From: Dryas octopetala
Lineage: Eukaryota; Streptophyta; Magnoliopsida; Rosales; Rosaceae
Assembly: GCA_963921425.1 (NCBI GenBank)
Contig: OY992835.1
Span: 10,106,001-10,170,000 of the forward strand
DNA length: 64,000 nt
Reading direction: 5' to 3'
Position 1 is the stretch's first letter; every line of letters starts with the position of its first letter. The notes beneath the pieces were generated by a model, which was not told the origin of the DNA, ran no database searches, and worked only from the letters and a program-made list of their open reading frames with translations. Of the stretch, positions 1 to 10,528 are shown piece after piece. The position numbers and the translations under genes were made by a program.

Positions 1-480
1 TCTCACTTTACCTCTTAAAACTAATTTTTGTGTATCACTTTACCCCCTGTTTACTATTTTTCTATTTTTACAAATTTTGGAAATTAATTAAAAATAGTTT
101 CGAACTCAGAAAAATACACGAAAAATTTCTACGGACTCGTCTTGACTAGTACTAATTTATTATTGGGTCAAATTACAAATTTTCCCTTCGAGTGTTTCTA
201 TTAAATTTGTGGAGTCAAAGTGTTAAGTCTTAAAATTTTAATATAGTCGGAGGGAAAATTGGTAATTTGACCCCATAGTAAATAAGTACTAGTCAAGACG
301 AGTCCGTATGAATTTTCAGTATATTTTTCTGAGTCTGGAACTATTTTTAATTAATTTTCAAAATTTGTAAAAACAGGACAGGTGTAAAGTTATACACGAA
401 AATTAGTTTCAGGGGATAAAGTGAGACGAAAAAAATATCAGGGGGTAATGTGAGAATTTGAATTACTTTCAGGAGGTAAA
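1..480. mobile_element. Foldback (long inverted repeat) element, left end at window edge
   Basis: The two halves are reverse complements around a centre near 230. The left arm opens with a TCTCACTTTACC-type end and the right arm closes with GGTAATGTGAGA. It has no coding capacity. The inner arms (about 110-350) closely match the inner arms of the Mutator-like foldback element at 18,387-19,315, but the outer ends differ. The left target duplication is off-window, so the superfamily is inferred only from that kinship. Confidence 0.6.
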
Positions 481-838
481 CCAAATAATAAGCCTAAAAA
501 AAATTATCATTCCATTATAACCTAAAGAAATAAGTGACATAATTATTTAAACGCCTGTACATGCAATTGAATCTGATAATCCCATCGCCTAAATATTTTT
601 TTATTAACGAAAATACAAATTTACTATTTATTGTGTTATTATTTGAAATAATTAATTGTTTCAAAGTTCGAAATAAAAAAATTAAAGGAAAAGCCTTGGC
701 CACTACACTTCGTTGTAGAGGCTATGGCTATTACATACCACTGCCAAGCAATATAAGGACCTGACAAGAAGGCCTGCAGCCTGACAATGTGACAGCTTGG
801 CAGGGGAGGTTTATTCAAAAATTGCGGAAAAGAGAAAT
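481..838. other. AT-rich DNA, nothing recognised
   Basis: The short open frames here on both strands overlap each other, lack splice context and look like chance frames. No repeat ends or RNA gene were seen. Confidence 0.5.
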
Positions 839-1014
839 TAGAGAAGGACCGATGTTGGTTTAGTTGGTTTAGCTCTATAGCAACCTCATCCTATTAGACT
901 GTTAAGAAAAGAGATGCTGCACTGTCACTATTGACTTAAGTGACTGTTAAGAGTCACTTTTATTGGGAAGGTGACTGTTCTTATCAACTGCAAATCCATA
1001 TTTTTGTAGTAGTG
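839..1014 (-). mobile_element. CACTA (En/Spm) transposon terminal fragment
   Basis: Read on the minus strand, the sequence starts at 1014 with CACTACTACAAAAAT, the usual plant CACTA terminus. It is followed inward by several spaced copies of a motif like CTTAACAGTCAC, as expected of subterminal binding repeats. No opposite end was found, so this is a truncated or non-autonomous remnant. Confidence 0.5.
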
Positions 1015-1299
1015 CTCCTACCCAAAAGTTAATAAGGTTTTAAATGACTAATCGTAGAAAATTTGGATTTTCTACTTGTCTTATTTTTGTTTGTTTTAAT
1101 CGTAATAGTGTAATATAAATTTCAGAATTTATATAACTCTATTCACATTAAAAAAGTATTACGAATCTATTTTATCTTTTATTCCTTGCCTTTGAATAAT
1201 ATATACATGTACTTGACTAAAACTAAAAGTCAAGCTAAAACAAGTGGAGGATCTAAAATGTTAATAATATATATATATATATATCTATCTATCGTCTCG

Positions 1300-1667
1300 T
1301 TCAAGTAAGGATGTCCTTACTTTAAGAAAAGTAAGAACATCCTCTCTCGGTACTACAAAGCAATGTAGTTCCATAATCAGAACCATTCAGATTTTAGGTC
1401 TCTCCTCAAGGGTCACCCCTGTAAAAAATCAATCAAATCAGTAATTGTTTGGTCATCTAAACTGTGCAAATAAATATAGTTCATCAGATAATTAAAATTG
1501 AAATGATATTTGCTATAATAAACTGACTAAACAGTTTTTGATCTGGTTGATTTTTTGCAAATGTGATTTTTGAATGATATTCTAAAATATAGACTTTCCG
1601 ATCATCGAATTGTAGATCCAAAGAGGATTTTCTTACTTTTCTTAAAATAAGGACATCCTTACTTGAA
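1300..1667. mobile_element. MITE with about 47-bp terminal inverted repeats
   Basis: The left end (1300-1346, beginning TTCAAGTAAGGATGTCCTTA) is nearly the exact reverse complement of the right end (1621-1667). About 270 bp of AT-rich, non-coding DNA lies between. No clear target duplication was found, so the superfamily is open. An (AT)n tract lies just left of it. Confidence 0.6.
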
Positions 1668-1811
1668 AATTTGCCTATATATATGTATTGACTTAAATTT
1701 TCTATTTGATTAATTATAATCAAAGGTTTTTTTGTGGTAATTAAAGAATAATTTGTGATATGGCTAACTACTATCTACAATTTGATTAATGGAAACAAAT
1801 CATTGACACAG

Positions 1812-2188
1812 GTAATCGCTCCAGTACCGCAACAAATTATACTTCATAACCCACCAGCTCCACCTGCAAGGGTATATATGTTTTCTGCCTTCTTCTCTTG
1901 ATTCATTTAGTAATTAATTTATATATCAAAAGGTACTAATATAACATTTTATTTGCTTTTGCATTAATTATATATATTACTTTTATATTTTGGCTTAAGA
2001 TTATGCAATAATAGTTTATTTTTCACACAGTGCACATTCATGTTTGCCTAGATCTTCTAAGGCATGCATGTGGTATATATTAATTGTAGTTTGATTATGC
2101 TTTGCAGAACAGAATGCAGCAAGCATTTCAGGCATTAGAAGCTGCAGTTGCTGTTGAAACTGTGGCGACTATGTGTACCATCATGTGA
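1812..2188 (+). CDS. Possible last two exons of an unidentified host gene
   Basis: Two short open segments sit behind good splice acceptors. Exon one is 1812-1871 (20 codons, Pro-rich, containing APVPQQIILHNPPAPPAR) and ends at a GT donor. Exon two is 2108-2188 (26 codons plus TGA, containing QQAFQALEAAVAVE). Both are in the same phase. I do not recognise the family and found no upstream exon. It may be the tail of a gene whose front has been lost to repeats, or a chance alignment of splice-like signals. Confidence 0.22.
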
Positions 2189-2879
2189 ATGGGATTACAT
2201 AATTAATAAGGCTAGGTTTCGAAGGCAGGACAGGCATTGACAAATATTACAGAACAATAGTAAAAATTCTGTTGTGAGGCAACTTTTCTGATGGAGGAAG
2301 AAGAACGTACGTAGAGATGGAAAAAAGCAAGTCATTCGTGCAGAAATTCTGTCACGATGTGAATTTGAAGTGAACAGATGTCTTAAGCTCTTTTGGACAC
2401 TGGCCCAAAACATTTGGTCAGCTCTACCTCTTCTTCCTCCATTAGAAAAACTTCCTCAGATTGATTTTTACTATTTTGTGCTGTCCAGGCCTATCTGCCT
2501 TGAAAACGTAGTGCCGTTGTGGACAAGCCAGTGATGCAATTATTGTGTTTCAGCGATGACGTTTATTTCAGAACATATAGCATATATGTACGTATCATGT
2601 GTACTTTAATTTCATTTCTCAACTAGGTTTGTGAAATTGTGATCTGACAAAAAGTTCATTTTCTGTTTTGATTTGTTTTTTTGTTTTTTGGCTTAAAGCA
2701 TATGATTTGAAGATTAATGTCGTATTTCCACTTTCTTTGTCATGAATTAAGAAAAGGTCATGACAAAGAAATACACATTAATTTCTATGCATGGAGAGAT
2801 ATGTGAGAGTGGTTTGACGTTGAAGAAATTTGTAGGTATTTTTCTCTTCGGCTCTTCCTTTTGATCTGAATCATCCTAA
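2189..2879. other. AT-rich flank, nothing recognised
   Basis: The sequence has 3'-UTR-like composition after the possible terminal exon. No repeat ends, RNA gene or convincing open frame were seen. Confidence 0.4.
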
Positions 2880-5215
2880 TCATAAATAGGATGAGTTTTG
2901 CAATATATTGGGAGTTTCGGTTGTACTTTGTATGAGTGGTATTTGGGGGTTGCCAACGGTTGAGGGACGCAATAAAAAGCTGCAGAAAGTTTTATGTTTA
3001 AAATTAAGAGCGATTGCGTTGTACGTGCTGAATGAGTGGAAATTAAGGAGGACTTCTTTTGTGGCGGGGAAAGAGGGCCTTATTAAAGGCGGTGGCACAA
3101 GCCATCCTTACAAATTTTACGAGTTGTTTCTTCCTCCTGATTGTCATTTGTAAGGAAATTCAGTCCCTTATAAGTAGATTTTGGTGGGCTAGCTGATCAT
3201 GTGGATACGTAAGGAGAGTATTGCGATTCATTATAGTTGTGGGAACATGGATAAACTTTACATGGGACCTATGTCACTCATTTGGAATGGGTCCGGAGAA
3301 AATAAGAGAAAGGCATAGGGCCTCTAGACATTACATGAAGGTGGGTTGCCTTGACATAGATGATAAGACCTATGTTCTTATAAATCTAATGGGACTTATA
3401 GACAAGATTCTATCACCTATAACATTAGGGGTATGAAACACCATAAATTGGAGGACCAATTGAACACAAAGTAAGGGAAACAACCCCGAAACTCACTTAG
3501 GAGGGTCGGATGCTTCCAATTAAGCAGATGGATGCGTCTGAGCCTATGGATCCTTCCGAGCTTGCGGATAGGTCCGGGTTTCTATCCAATCTCACGGATA
3601 CATTCAATTGAGAACCCGCGGAGGTATTACCACACCACCCACTGTTCAAGGAATCTAAGAACTCTATGTTTTACTAGGATACTAACTCCCATATGGATCA
3701 AAACGGCTTGAATCCTTCACAAATGAGGATTCAAGCTTATAGAGTTCACTCCTAAATGAAATATACTTGTCGGTAATTACAAGTTTAACCAACTTGGCCA
3801 TAAAGATTAAATCATCCCCTATATATAGACTCTCGTAAGATCATTCAAAGATATGTGATTCTAGAGCTCTGAGCCCATTGTTTCGAGTTAATATTAATCT
3901 TGCTTACTGACTTAACCGTTGGAGAGCCTTTGGCCAACACCACATCAGTGTCACCATACCTCCGAAATTAAGACCGTTACGGTCGAAAGAATGTGACTTC
4001 AGTCGGATACATCCCAAAACAATATCTCGGCATGGGAGCTTTGTGTAACCTCGGTCGGGCACGCACCGAGAGCACATTAAAATAAGGTTTTCGGTTGGAC
4101 ATCCCTCAAGAAAACCAACTGTAGAGGATAATACATATCTGACAACTGTGAAAAGCACACCTTGTACCAGCAATGCCCAAGCCCTACACGTGTCAGCTAT
4201 CCCAAAGAAGGAAAAAAACAAATCGATCATTTCCCTGAAGTACTATAAATACCAAACCCTAGAATGAAAAAGGCATTATCATCAACCCACACACACTTGC
4301 CAAAGCGCAACAAAAATCAAGATTCAGAACCAGAAATCTTCCTCTTTTCTAGGTAGACTTCGAGAGTCCAAAGGATCCAATCTTACTTTCGTTTGTTGCT
4401 TCACCCTTTTTATTTGATTCAATTTTATATTTAATTTTCAATGCTTAATGTTTGTCTCTTCTTAAGGTTAGTTGTTACTGGATTATTTATTCCAAAGAAA
4501 TGAACCTTTTCCTTTCAGCACTTTAAATATATATATATATATATATTTATGTTTATGTACATTTTTCAAATCGTTCGTTGTTCACAAGGGATAAATGGTT
4601 AGATTCGTGGTACACACCACTATTATTTATCAATTAACCCTGAGTAGTGTTACTTTTATCTTTTTGTTTAAAGTTCAGTTCTTTTATTTAAATAAGGCCA
4701 CTTTGAGCCCAATAGTGCAGACTTCCAAGTTTATTCATAGAGTTAAGTTAGGGTTGACACAAACTAGTGAAGTCCTAATTCAAATTAGGCAAGCAAAGAA
4801 CCTAGATCGAGTTCATGGTTCCTTCTCTCGGCTGGACAATTGCCAAATGCTCTAAAAGTCAACTAGGGTGAGATATCTATCACAACCATCCTGCATTGGG
4901 CTCACGGCCCATGCAATGGCACGCCCGTAGTCAAAAAAGGTCCAGCCAAGTAGCTGAGATCTCGGCCATCCACGCAACCAAGATTTTCTAGCGAAAATGT
5001 ATAGTTAAGCTGCGTAGGCATAAATTAGAGGCCGGTTTAGGCTTTCGGGATATTGGAGCATTTGCTCTGGCCATGATTACTAAGATGGCTAAGCACATTT
5101 TTTCTTCACCTAATTCACTGATAGCCCAAGTATTTAAAGCAAAATATTATGCCTTCTCCAAATTTTGGGAGGGTAGTGTTAGGGAGACCTAATAATTGGT
5201 GCCTTAATGACATCT
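2880..5215 (+). mobile_element. Old L1-type LINE ORF2 fragment, split by an insertion
   Basis: Two pieces of a plant LINE ORF2 lie in the same orientation. Piece one (about 2880-3264) reads GLPTVEGRNKK, then EWKLRRTSFVAGKEGLIK, then, after a one-base frame change near 3087, CKEIQSLISRFWW, then a decayed IHY-NMDKL stretch. Piece two (about 4990-5215) reads GLGFRDIGAFALAM and SLIAQVFKAKYY and ends at a stop. These blocks occur in this order between the reverse transcriptase and the zf-RVT region of plant LINEs; the intact element at 41,776-48,231 has the same blocks (YLGLPT, FWWGQ, GGMGFRDFEEFNLAL). The pieces are separated by about 1.7 kb of unrelated DNA. The fragment is clearly decayed. Confidence 0.7.
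3265..4990. mobile_element. LTR-retrotransposon-derived insertion (fossil) inside the LINE
   Basis: This non-coding stretch interrupts the LINE. It contains promoter-like TATATATAGACTC and CTATAAATACC blocks, and downstream phrases that resemble plant gypsy-type LTRs, such as ACTGACTTAACCG followed by GGAGAGCCTTTGGCC. No internal gag or pol coding was seen. It is best read as a solo LTR or LTR fragments of an old element; the exact ends and target duplication could not be fixed. Confidence 0.4.
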
Positions 5216-5429
5216 CATTGCCACATAAGTATTTACATAAGCTATTTTAACCTTTTTAAAAATATTATATATTATAAATTTAAAAAAAAAAAATATTTAG
5301 AAAAGATTTCATCCCCAAGTTTAAGTATGCCTTACCTTTTAATTGCATCCATCCAATTCAGATCTAATGGATACAAATGATTTTTATGTATTTTAATGGA
5401 TCCTATCTCCTAAGCACTCTCTCATAATC

Positions 5430-7599
5430 TGTAATAACTTGGTTCTAATTTTGTTAAAATTAGTTTTAATTATATTTATTTTATTATTTTTATATTTATG
5501 TTAAAAAGAAAAAAGAAAAAAGAAAAAAAGGGGGGGTGGGGGCTAGTTGCATACGGTTTCAGCCTTGAATTATTATTTTTAGCTGGGTTTGATATTGGGT
5601 TTTCCTTCTTGTGAAGGAAAGCTTGTAATTGGTTGTTTTGGAGGTGGCTAGGCTGTGTGGTGGAGGTGTGTGCTTGTGAGTTAGGGGGTGTGTGTGTTTC
5701 GGTGGCATGGTGTGTGCTTGTGGTGTTATAAGGCTGGGTTATATTAAACATTAGCTTAGAAATTAACACCAAACCAAGAACCCAGCCAACCCGAGAAAAG
5801 AGAAACCAAAGGAAAGAAAAGGAAACCGAGAGAAAGAGAAGAGACAGAGAGAAAGAGAGACAGAGAAAGAAAGGGGAGAAAGAGAAGGAAGGGAGAGGAA
5901 AAGAAGGTAAAGTTTATTTTTTTTTTTAAAACCTCGGTTTTTCTGGATTTCAAATTTTAGTTGTGATATCTGTAATAGTGAGGTTTATTTGATTGTTAGA
6001 GTTGTTTATATGATTACAAACAATCAAGAAATTGAAGGAGAAGTGAAGGATTTTCGGGTTGGGTGTAGAGAGCAAATTTTCAGTTTTAAAGTTTTTGAAT
6101 TTCATTTGTTTTGATTGTGTTTTCTTTGTTTTAAATTGAAGTTTAAGTTTTAATTTATCATTTCTTAGCCTTAGAAACTGATTTGGATGGTGAGAATCGA
6201 TGAAAAATGAAGTTGGGTGAAAATGGAGAAATCTGCCATTTTCTGCAATTTTTTGTAGTGTTCGGGTAGCCTATTTTGAGGCCTTATAACTTGAATTTTA
6301 GAGATCTGTTTTGAGTGTTCTTTATATGGTTGTAAAGAGGGGTTGCAGAGCTTAAAAAACAAGTATAAGTTTACTCAATTTGGAGGTGATTGATAGAGTA
6401 AACATTGAGCCAAATTTGAAAAAAAAAAAAAAAAAAAAGCAAAATCTGGGCTGGAGGTTGAAAATGATGAACAGTACCACCGGACCACCACTCGCACCAT
6501 CGGCATGTGCGGCGGCTCCGGTGACTGGGGAAAGTCCCTCCCCACTGCATTTTTGATTACGAGTCCGATGGTGGCCTTCGTTTTGTGATCCGAGATCCAT
6601 AACTTAGTGTTTTTACTAAACACACTAGAATTAGAGAGTGAACGACTTTTATTATGTAATTAATTGTGATTTTTCTTGTACTGGATTAGGTTTGGAGAAC
6701 GACCCAGAGACACGAGGCTATTTCTAGTGGCAGATTAAGCTCAATTTCGAGGTAAGAGGATCTGGGAAACCTTAAACTGTAAAAATTTGATTTTATTGAA
6801 TGTTAATTGAAAAATGCAATATGTGTGCTAATATGTGACTTATATGAATTATTTGAATTATTTGAGCACGATATAAATTAGTTAATTATTATTATATATA
6901 ATTATATGCATGTATTTGAACGTGAAACATGATTCATTGAGAATGGAGTTACGGAGGTGAGTAAGGATTATGAGTTAATTTACATTTCGTAGTGTGCGTG
7001 GGGAGTGAAGCCCCTTTAGTTGCAGCTGATAAAACGATCTATTTTCCCAAGGCACATTGAAACCTTTGGTTGTGGTCAAAGTTAGGATATCTTGCACTTT
7101 AGTTGCGGTTAAAGTGAAGACGTATTGCAATTTATTTTCAAGGAATTATTAAGAAAGTGCAGCATAACATTCATGCATCTATAATATTATTATATATATT
7201 ATTTACTCCATGTTGTATGATTCATTGAGATTCAATATAATTAATTTTGCAATGTTAAGGTTGATTGTTCCCACTGAGCCGTTGGTTAGAGCTCATCCCC
7301 TTATAGGCTTATAATTTGTAGGTTCAAACACTGAAGATCAGAACCCTTAGAAGAGATAACAAGAAGAAGTTTGTGTAAATAAGTGTGAACAAACTTTGAA
7401 ATTTAGTTTCGTTTTATTTTGAAAGTTACTGAGACAGATTGTGTGTTGTAAACTAAGATTGAATTCAGTATGGTAGTTAATAATATGCAGTTTCTTCTTT
7501 TATTTTATTATTATCCGTCACATTCTGGTTATAGAAGTTAATTCTATAATTAAAGTGTGATTCACACCTTAGAATTAATTATGGATTGGGGGCGTGACA
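5430..7599. mobile_element. Solo LTR (about 2.17 kb), probably gypsy-type
   Basis: The stretch starts TGTAATAACTT and ends GGGGGCGTGACA, so it has the TG...CA ends of an LTR. The 5 bp directly left (5425-5429) and right (7600-7604) are both TAATC, an exact target duplication. There is no gag or pol coding inside, only low-complexity leader-like DNA. This fits an LTR left after recombination between the two LTRs of one element. The GGCGTGACA end is common in plant gypsy LTRs, so the superfamily call is inference. The intact target duplication suggests modest age. Confidence 0.75.
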
Positions 7600-7604
7600 T
7601 AATC

Positions 7605-8151
7605 ACTTTCATAATCTTGACCATTTATTAATATCATGTGGCTAAAAAATAAACTCCTTATTTTCTTTGATATTTATGTTGCATCGATCAAAACTAGGCC
7701 GTTTTGCTATTCATACCACATAAATTAACCATATTTAGCTAACCACAATGTGGCAGCTTATCTGTACATGACACGTGAGTTAATGAGGTCCACTATTTTT
7801 TTATTTGTTATTTAATACATTTTCAATTAAGTTAATTCTTTTTAATATATTTAATTTTCCAAGTTTTATCTTCTATTTCGATCTTTTTAAACATGAGAAA
7901 CAAAAACACCCAAATATGCGTAAAGAATTATACTGAGGGTCATGTTGGACTCAATTTATATATATTTAATATCCTTAAAATTATACATTTTTGTTCATGT
8001 CTTTTAGCATTTCTATTGTTTTACTTCTTATTTTTATTATTTAGTTAATTAGTGGGTTTTATTAGTTTTTTTTCATATTTCTTAGAATTTATTAGGTTGC
8101 ATTTATTTTATTTAGGCTAAATTTAAATTTAGGAATTTTATGTGTTTTTAT
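7605..8151. other. AT-rich DNA, nothing recognised
   Basis: No open frame or paired repeat ends were seen. Confidence 0.4.
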
Positions 8152-8345
8152 CAAGGAATAAAATTTCAGGTTTCGAGGAAATTTTGATGGAAATTTCGAC
8201 GGAAATTTCGAAGATTTTTAAATTTAGACAAAAATTAGACGAAAATAACGGAAATTGCTATCAAAATACGGAAATATTGAATGAAACTTTACCATATGTT
8301 TGTTTAACATATTATCTACTAAATTGATAAAAATATTGAAGAAAC
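8152..8345 (-). mobile_element. hAT-type element fragment (same family as 55,987-57,325)
   Basis: It starts CAAGGAATAAAATTTC, the terminus of the hAT family complete at 55,987-57,325 (there in reverse), and matches that element for about 190 bp. It then stops abruptly in unrelated DNA. No other end or target duplication was seen, so it is truncated. Confidence 0.6.
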
Positions 8346-8399
8346 CAAATATTAATAAAAATTCGGCCCAAATATTGAGACCCAAACTTAATTAAAAAA

Positions 8400-9789
8400 T
8401 TAAAATAAAATGAAACGACCCAGCCTCAAAACTAGGCTGGAACCACCTCTTTTTATTTTTTATACCCAATAATAAAACTGCCCAGCCCATTTTTATCTTC
8501 AATTGGACCGATTTAGTTATTTTAAATATATAACCCGGCCTCAAACTAGGCCGAAATTATTTCTCTTTGCTTGAAATTATATATGGCCTAGCAAATTGCA
8601 TTTAGATGGGTCAACTCATTCTATAAAAACACGAGAAAGAGATGACCGGGCCTCTAAATAGGTCGGAATCACTCTTTTATTTGATACGACATAATGGATT
8701 GAGCCACTCATAAAATATTTTGGCCTTTCACTCACACAAGTCGAGCCACTTTCATGATCCCTCGCCAAAATCCGACCTCCTCTAGGCCTTTGAAGCCACT
8801 TCACAAAATATTTTCGCCCAGCCTCTTGTAGGAATTTTCTCCCGGCCTTATATAAGCCATTTCTCCCGGCCTCATGTACGTAGTGGGCAAACAACACTTT
8901 TGAAACTAAGGGCGGGGTAACCCAAATAGATTTTAATTGATCACTTTCATCATGCTCACAAGGTTGGGCGATCAACATAGTTAATATTTGGGTGAAATAA
9001 TCACGAAAAGAGATTGGGAGATCAAATCATAAAAAATAGGAAAATAAAGTTGTCTGGGCTATGTAGAAGGTATTTGGGTGTGAAAAATGATAGAGTAGTT
9101 GGGTGGATCGAAATAATGGGAAAAAAGCAATCCAGGCCAATCATAGGATATTTTGTGAGTGGAAGTAGCCTGGATAACCTAGAAGAAATTTTAGTAGAAA
9201 AGGAGAGGAGAGAGGCTGGACAAAACAAGAAGAATAAGGCTGGACAAAATATTTATAGGCTTTGAGTGGCCAACTTCTATGTCTCTTTTTCAAAATAGTC
9301 TGGCCCACTTAAAAGTAAAAACCACTTTTTGGTCTTTAAAAACATGTATTTTGTTAGGCATATATAAATATACATACATTTATTTTTAAGCCAAATATCT
9401 AACCATATATGTATATATATAATAAAATAATATATATATATATATAGAAGGCCATGCCACTTAATGGCCATTTTTTCAATTGCATGTATATATATAAACA
9501 TATATATATATATATGCACATACAACTAGATATGTACACCATACAATTAACGCCACTCACCAAACTTATATATATGTGTGTGTGTGTTTAATGCCACTTT
9601 GCTGGCTATCTTCCTTTGACTTCTAGTATATGTATACAATATAATATAATATAATATAATATAATATAATATAGTATAGGCCACATAACTAATCATGCAC
9701 ACACACACATATATTATAAATATAAAAGTGCATTTACACCTAAAGAAGGCATATATGCACATGCCACTGGCTTCATTTCTTTTGACTTC

Positions 9790-9820
<31 letters not shown>

Positions 9821-10249
9821 AGCTTCCAATAACACCCGTAAGCTTCCAATATCAAAGCCACTCAATGACATGCTTTTGGTTTTTTTTTTAATTCAAACCG
9901 CCCATGCAACAAAGACATTCTACTGTTTACGCCCACTTGATCACTTAGATGTTCCCAACTATTCTTTTATTTTCTCACTTCAAACCAAACACCCAATTGC
10001 TATTTGATTGTCCTCTTGAGATTTTGGGACCCCATAGCAGCCCCCTTTGAGCTCCCTTAGTTCAAAGAAAACAACGCATGGCAAGTGTTTGATTTTATTC
10101 CTCACTTAGGCCTCCTTGTTGAAAACTCACTTAAAAGATATAGGCCGGCTTCTCTATTTTATTCATCCTCTCCTCCGATCATCTTGCCATGGTAAATGCA
10201 AATTTATGGCCCAAACATGCCCGTAACTAAAAGTCTCATTTTTGTAGTG
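8400..10249 (-). mobile_element. Possible CACTA-type element end with repeated GGCC-rich motifs
   Basis: On the minus strand the block begins at 10,249 with CACTACAAAAATGAG, a CACTA-like end. Between about 8400 and 10,200 short motifs such as CGGCCTC and AGGCCG recur every few tens of bases, as in subterminal arrays. No transposase or opposite end was found. The interior is interrupted by (TATAA)n near 9641-9675 and (TA)n near 9792-9819. The extent is a guess; only the end and the motif recurrence are seen. Confidence 0.35.
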
Positions 10250-10528
10250 ATCCCACTCTATCTCAGAAAAAAAAAAGCCTCTTTTATAATATATATATTT
10301 TGTACGTGAGAGTTATAGGGGCCATAATATAATTTTTGCACAGGGCTACCAACCATCTTAATATTGATACCAGAACAGAGTCTATATTCCATAGAAGTTT
10401 CCATGAAGACTTAGCCAAGTAAACGGCCGGCCACGGTGATTCATTTTCCTTTATATATTAACGGCTTGCTAGTTTTCTAATAGTTTTTGGATGGTAGTTG
10501 AAGCATTGACAGGACATACTGGGAAAGT
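10250..10528. repeat. Remnant repeated in inverted orientation at 21,690-21,920
   Basis: The stretch at about 10,345-10,440, including GTAAACGGCCGGCCACGGTG, reappears reverse-complemented near 21,810-21,915, with weaker matching further out. It is upstream flank of the plus-strand FatB gene, so the second site is a broken third copy of that flank. Confidence 0.6.

Noticed and set aside
3904-4230. 108-residue minus-strand frame
   Set aside because: Within the LTR-like insertion; it reads through promoter-like sequence and has no domain.
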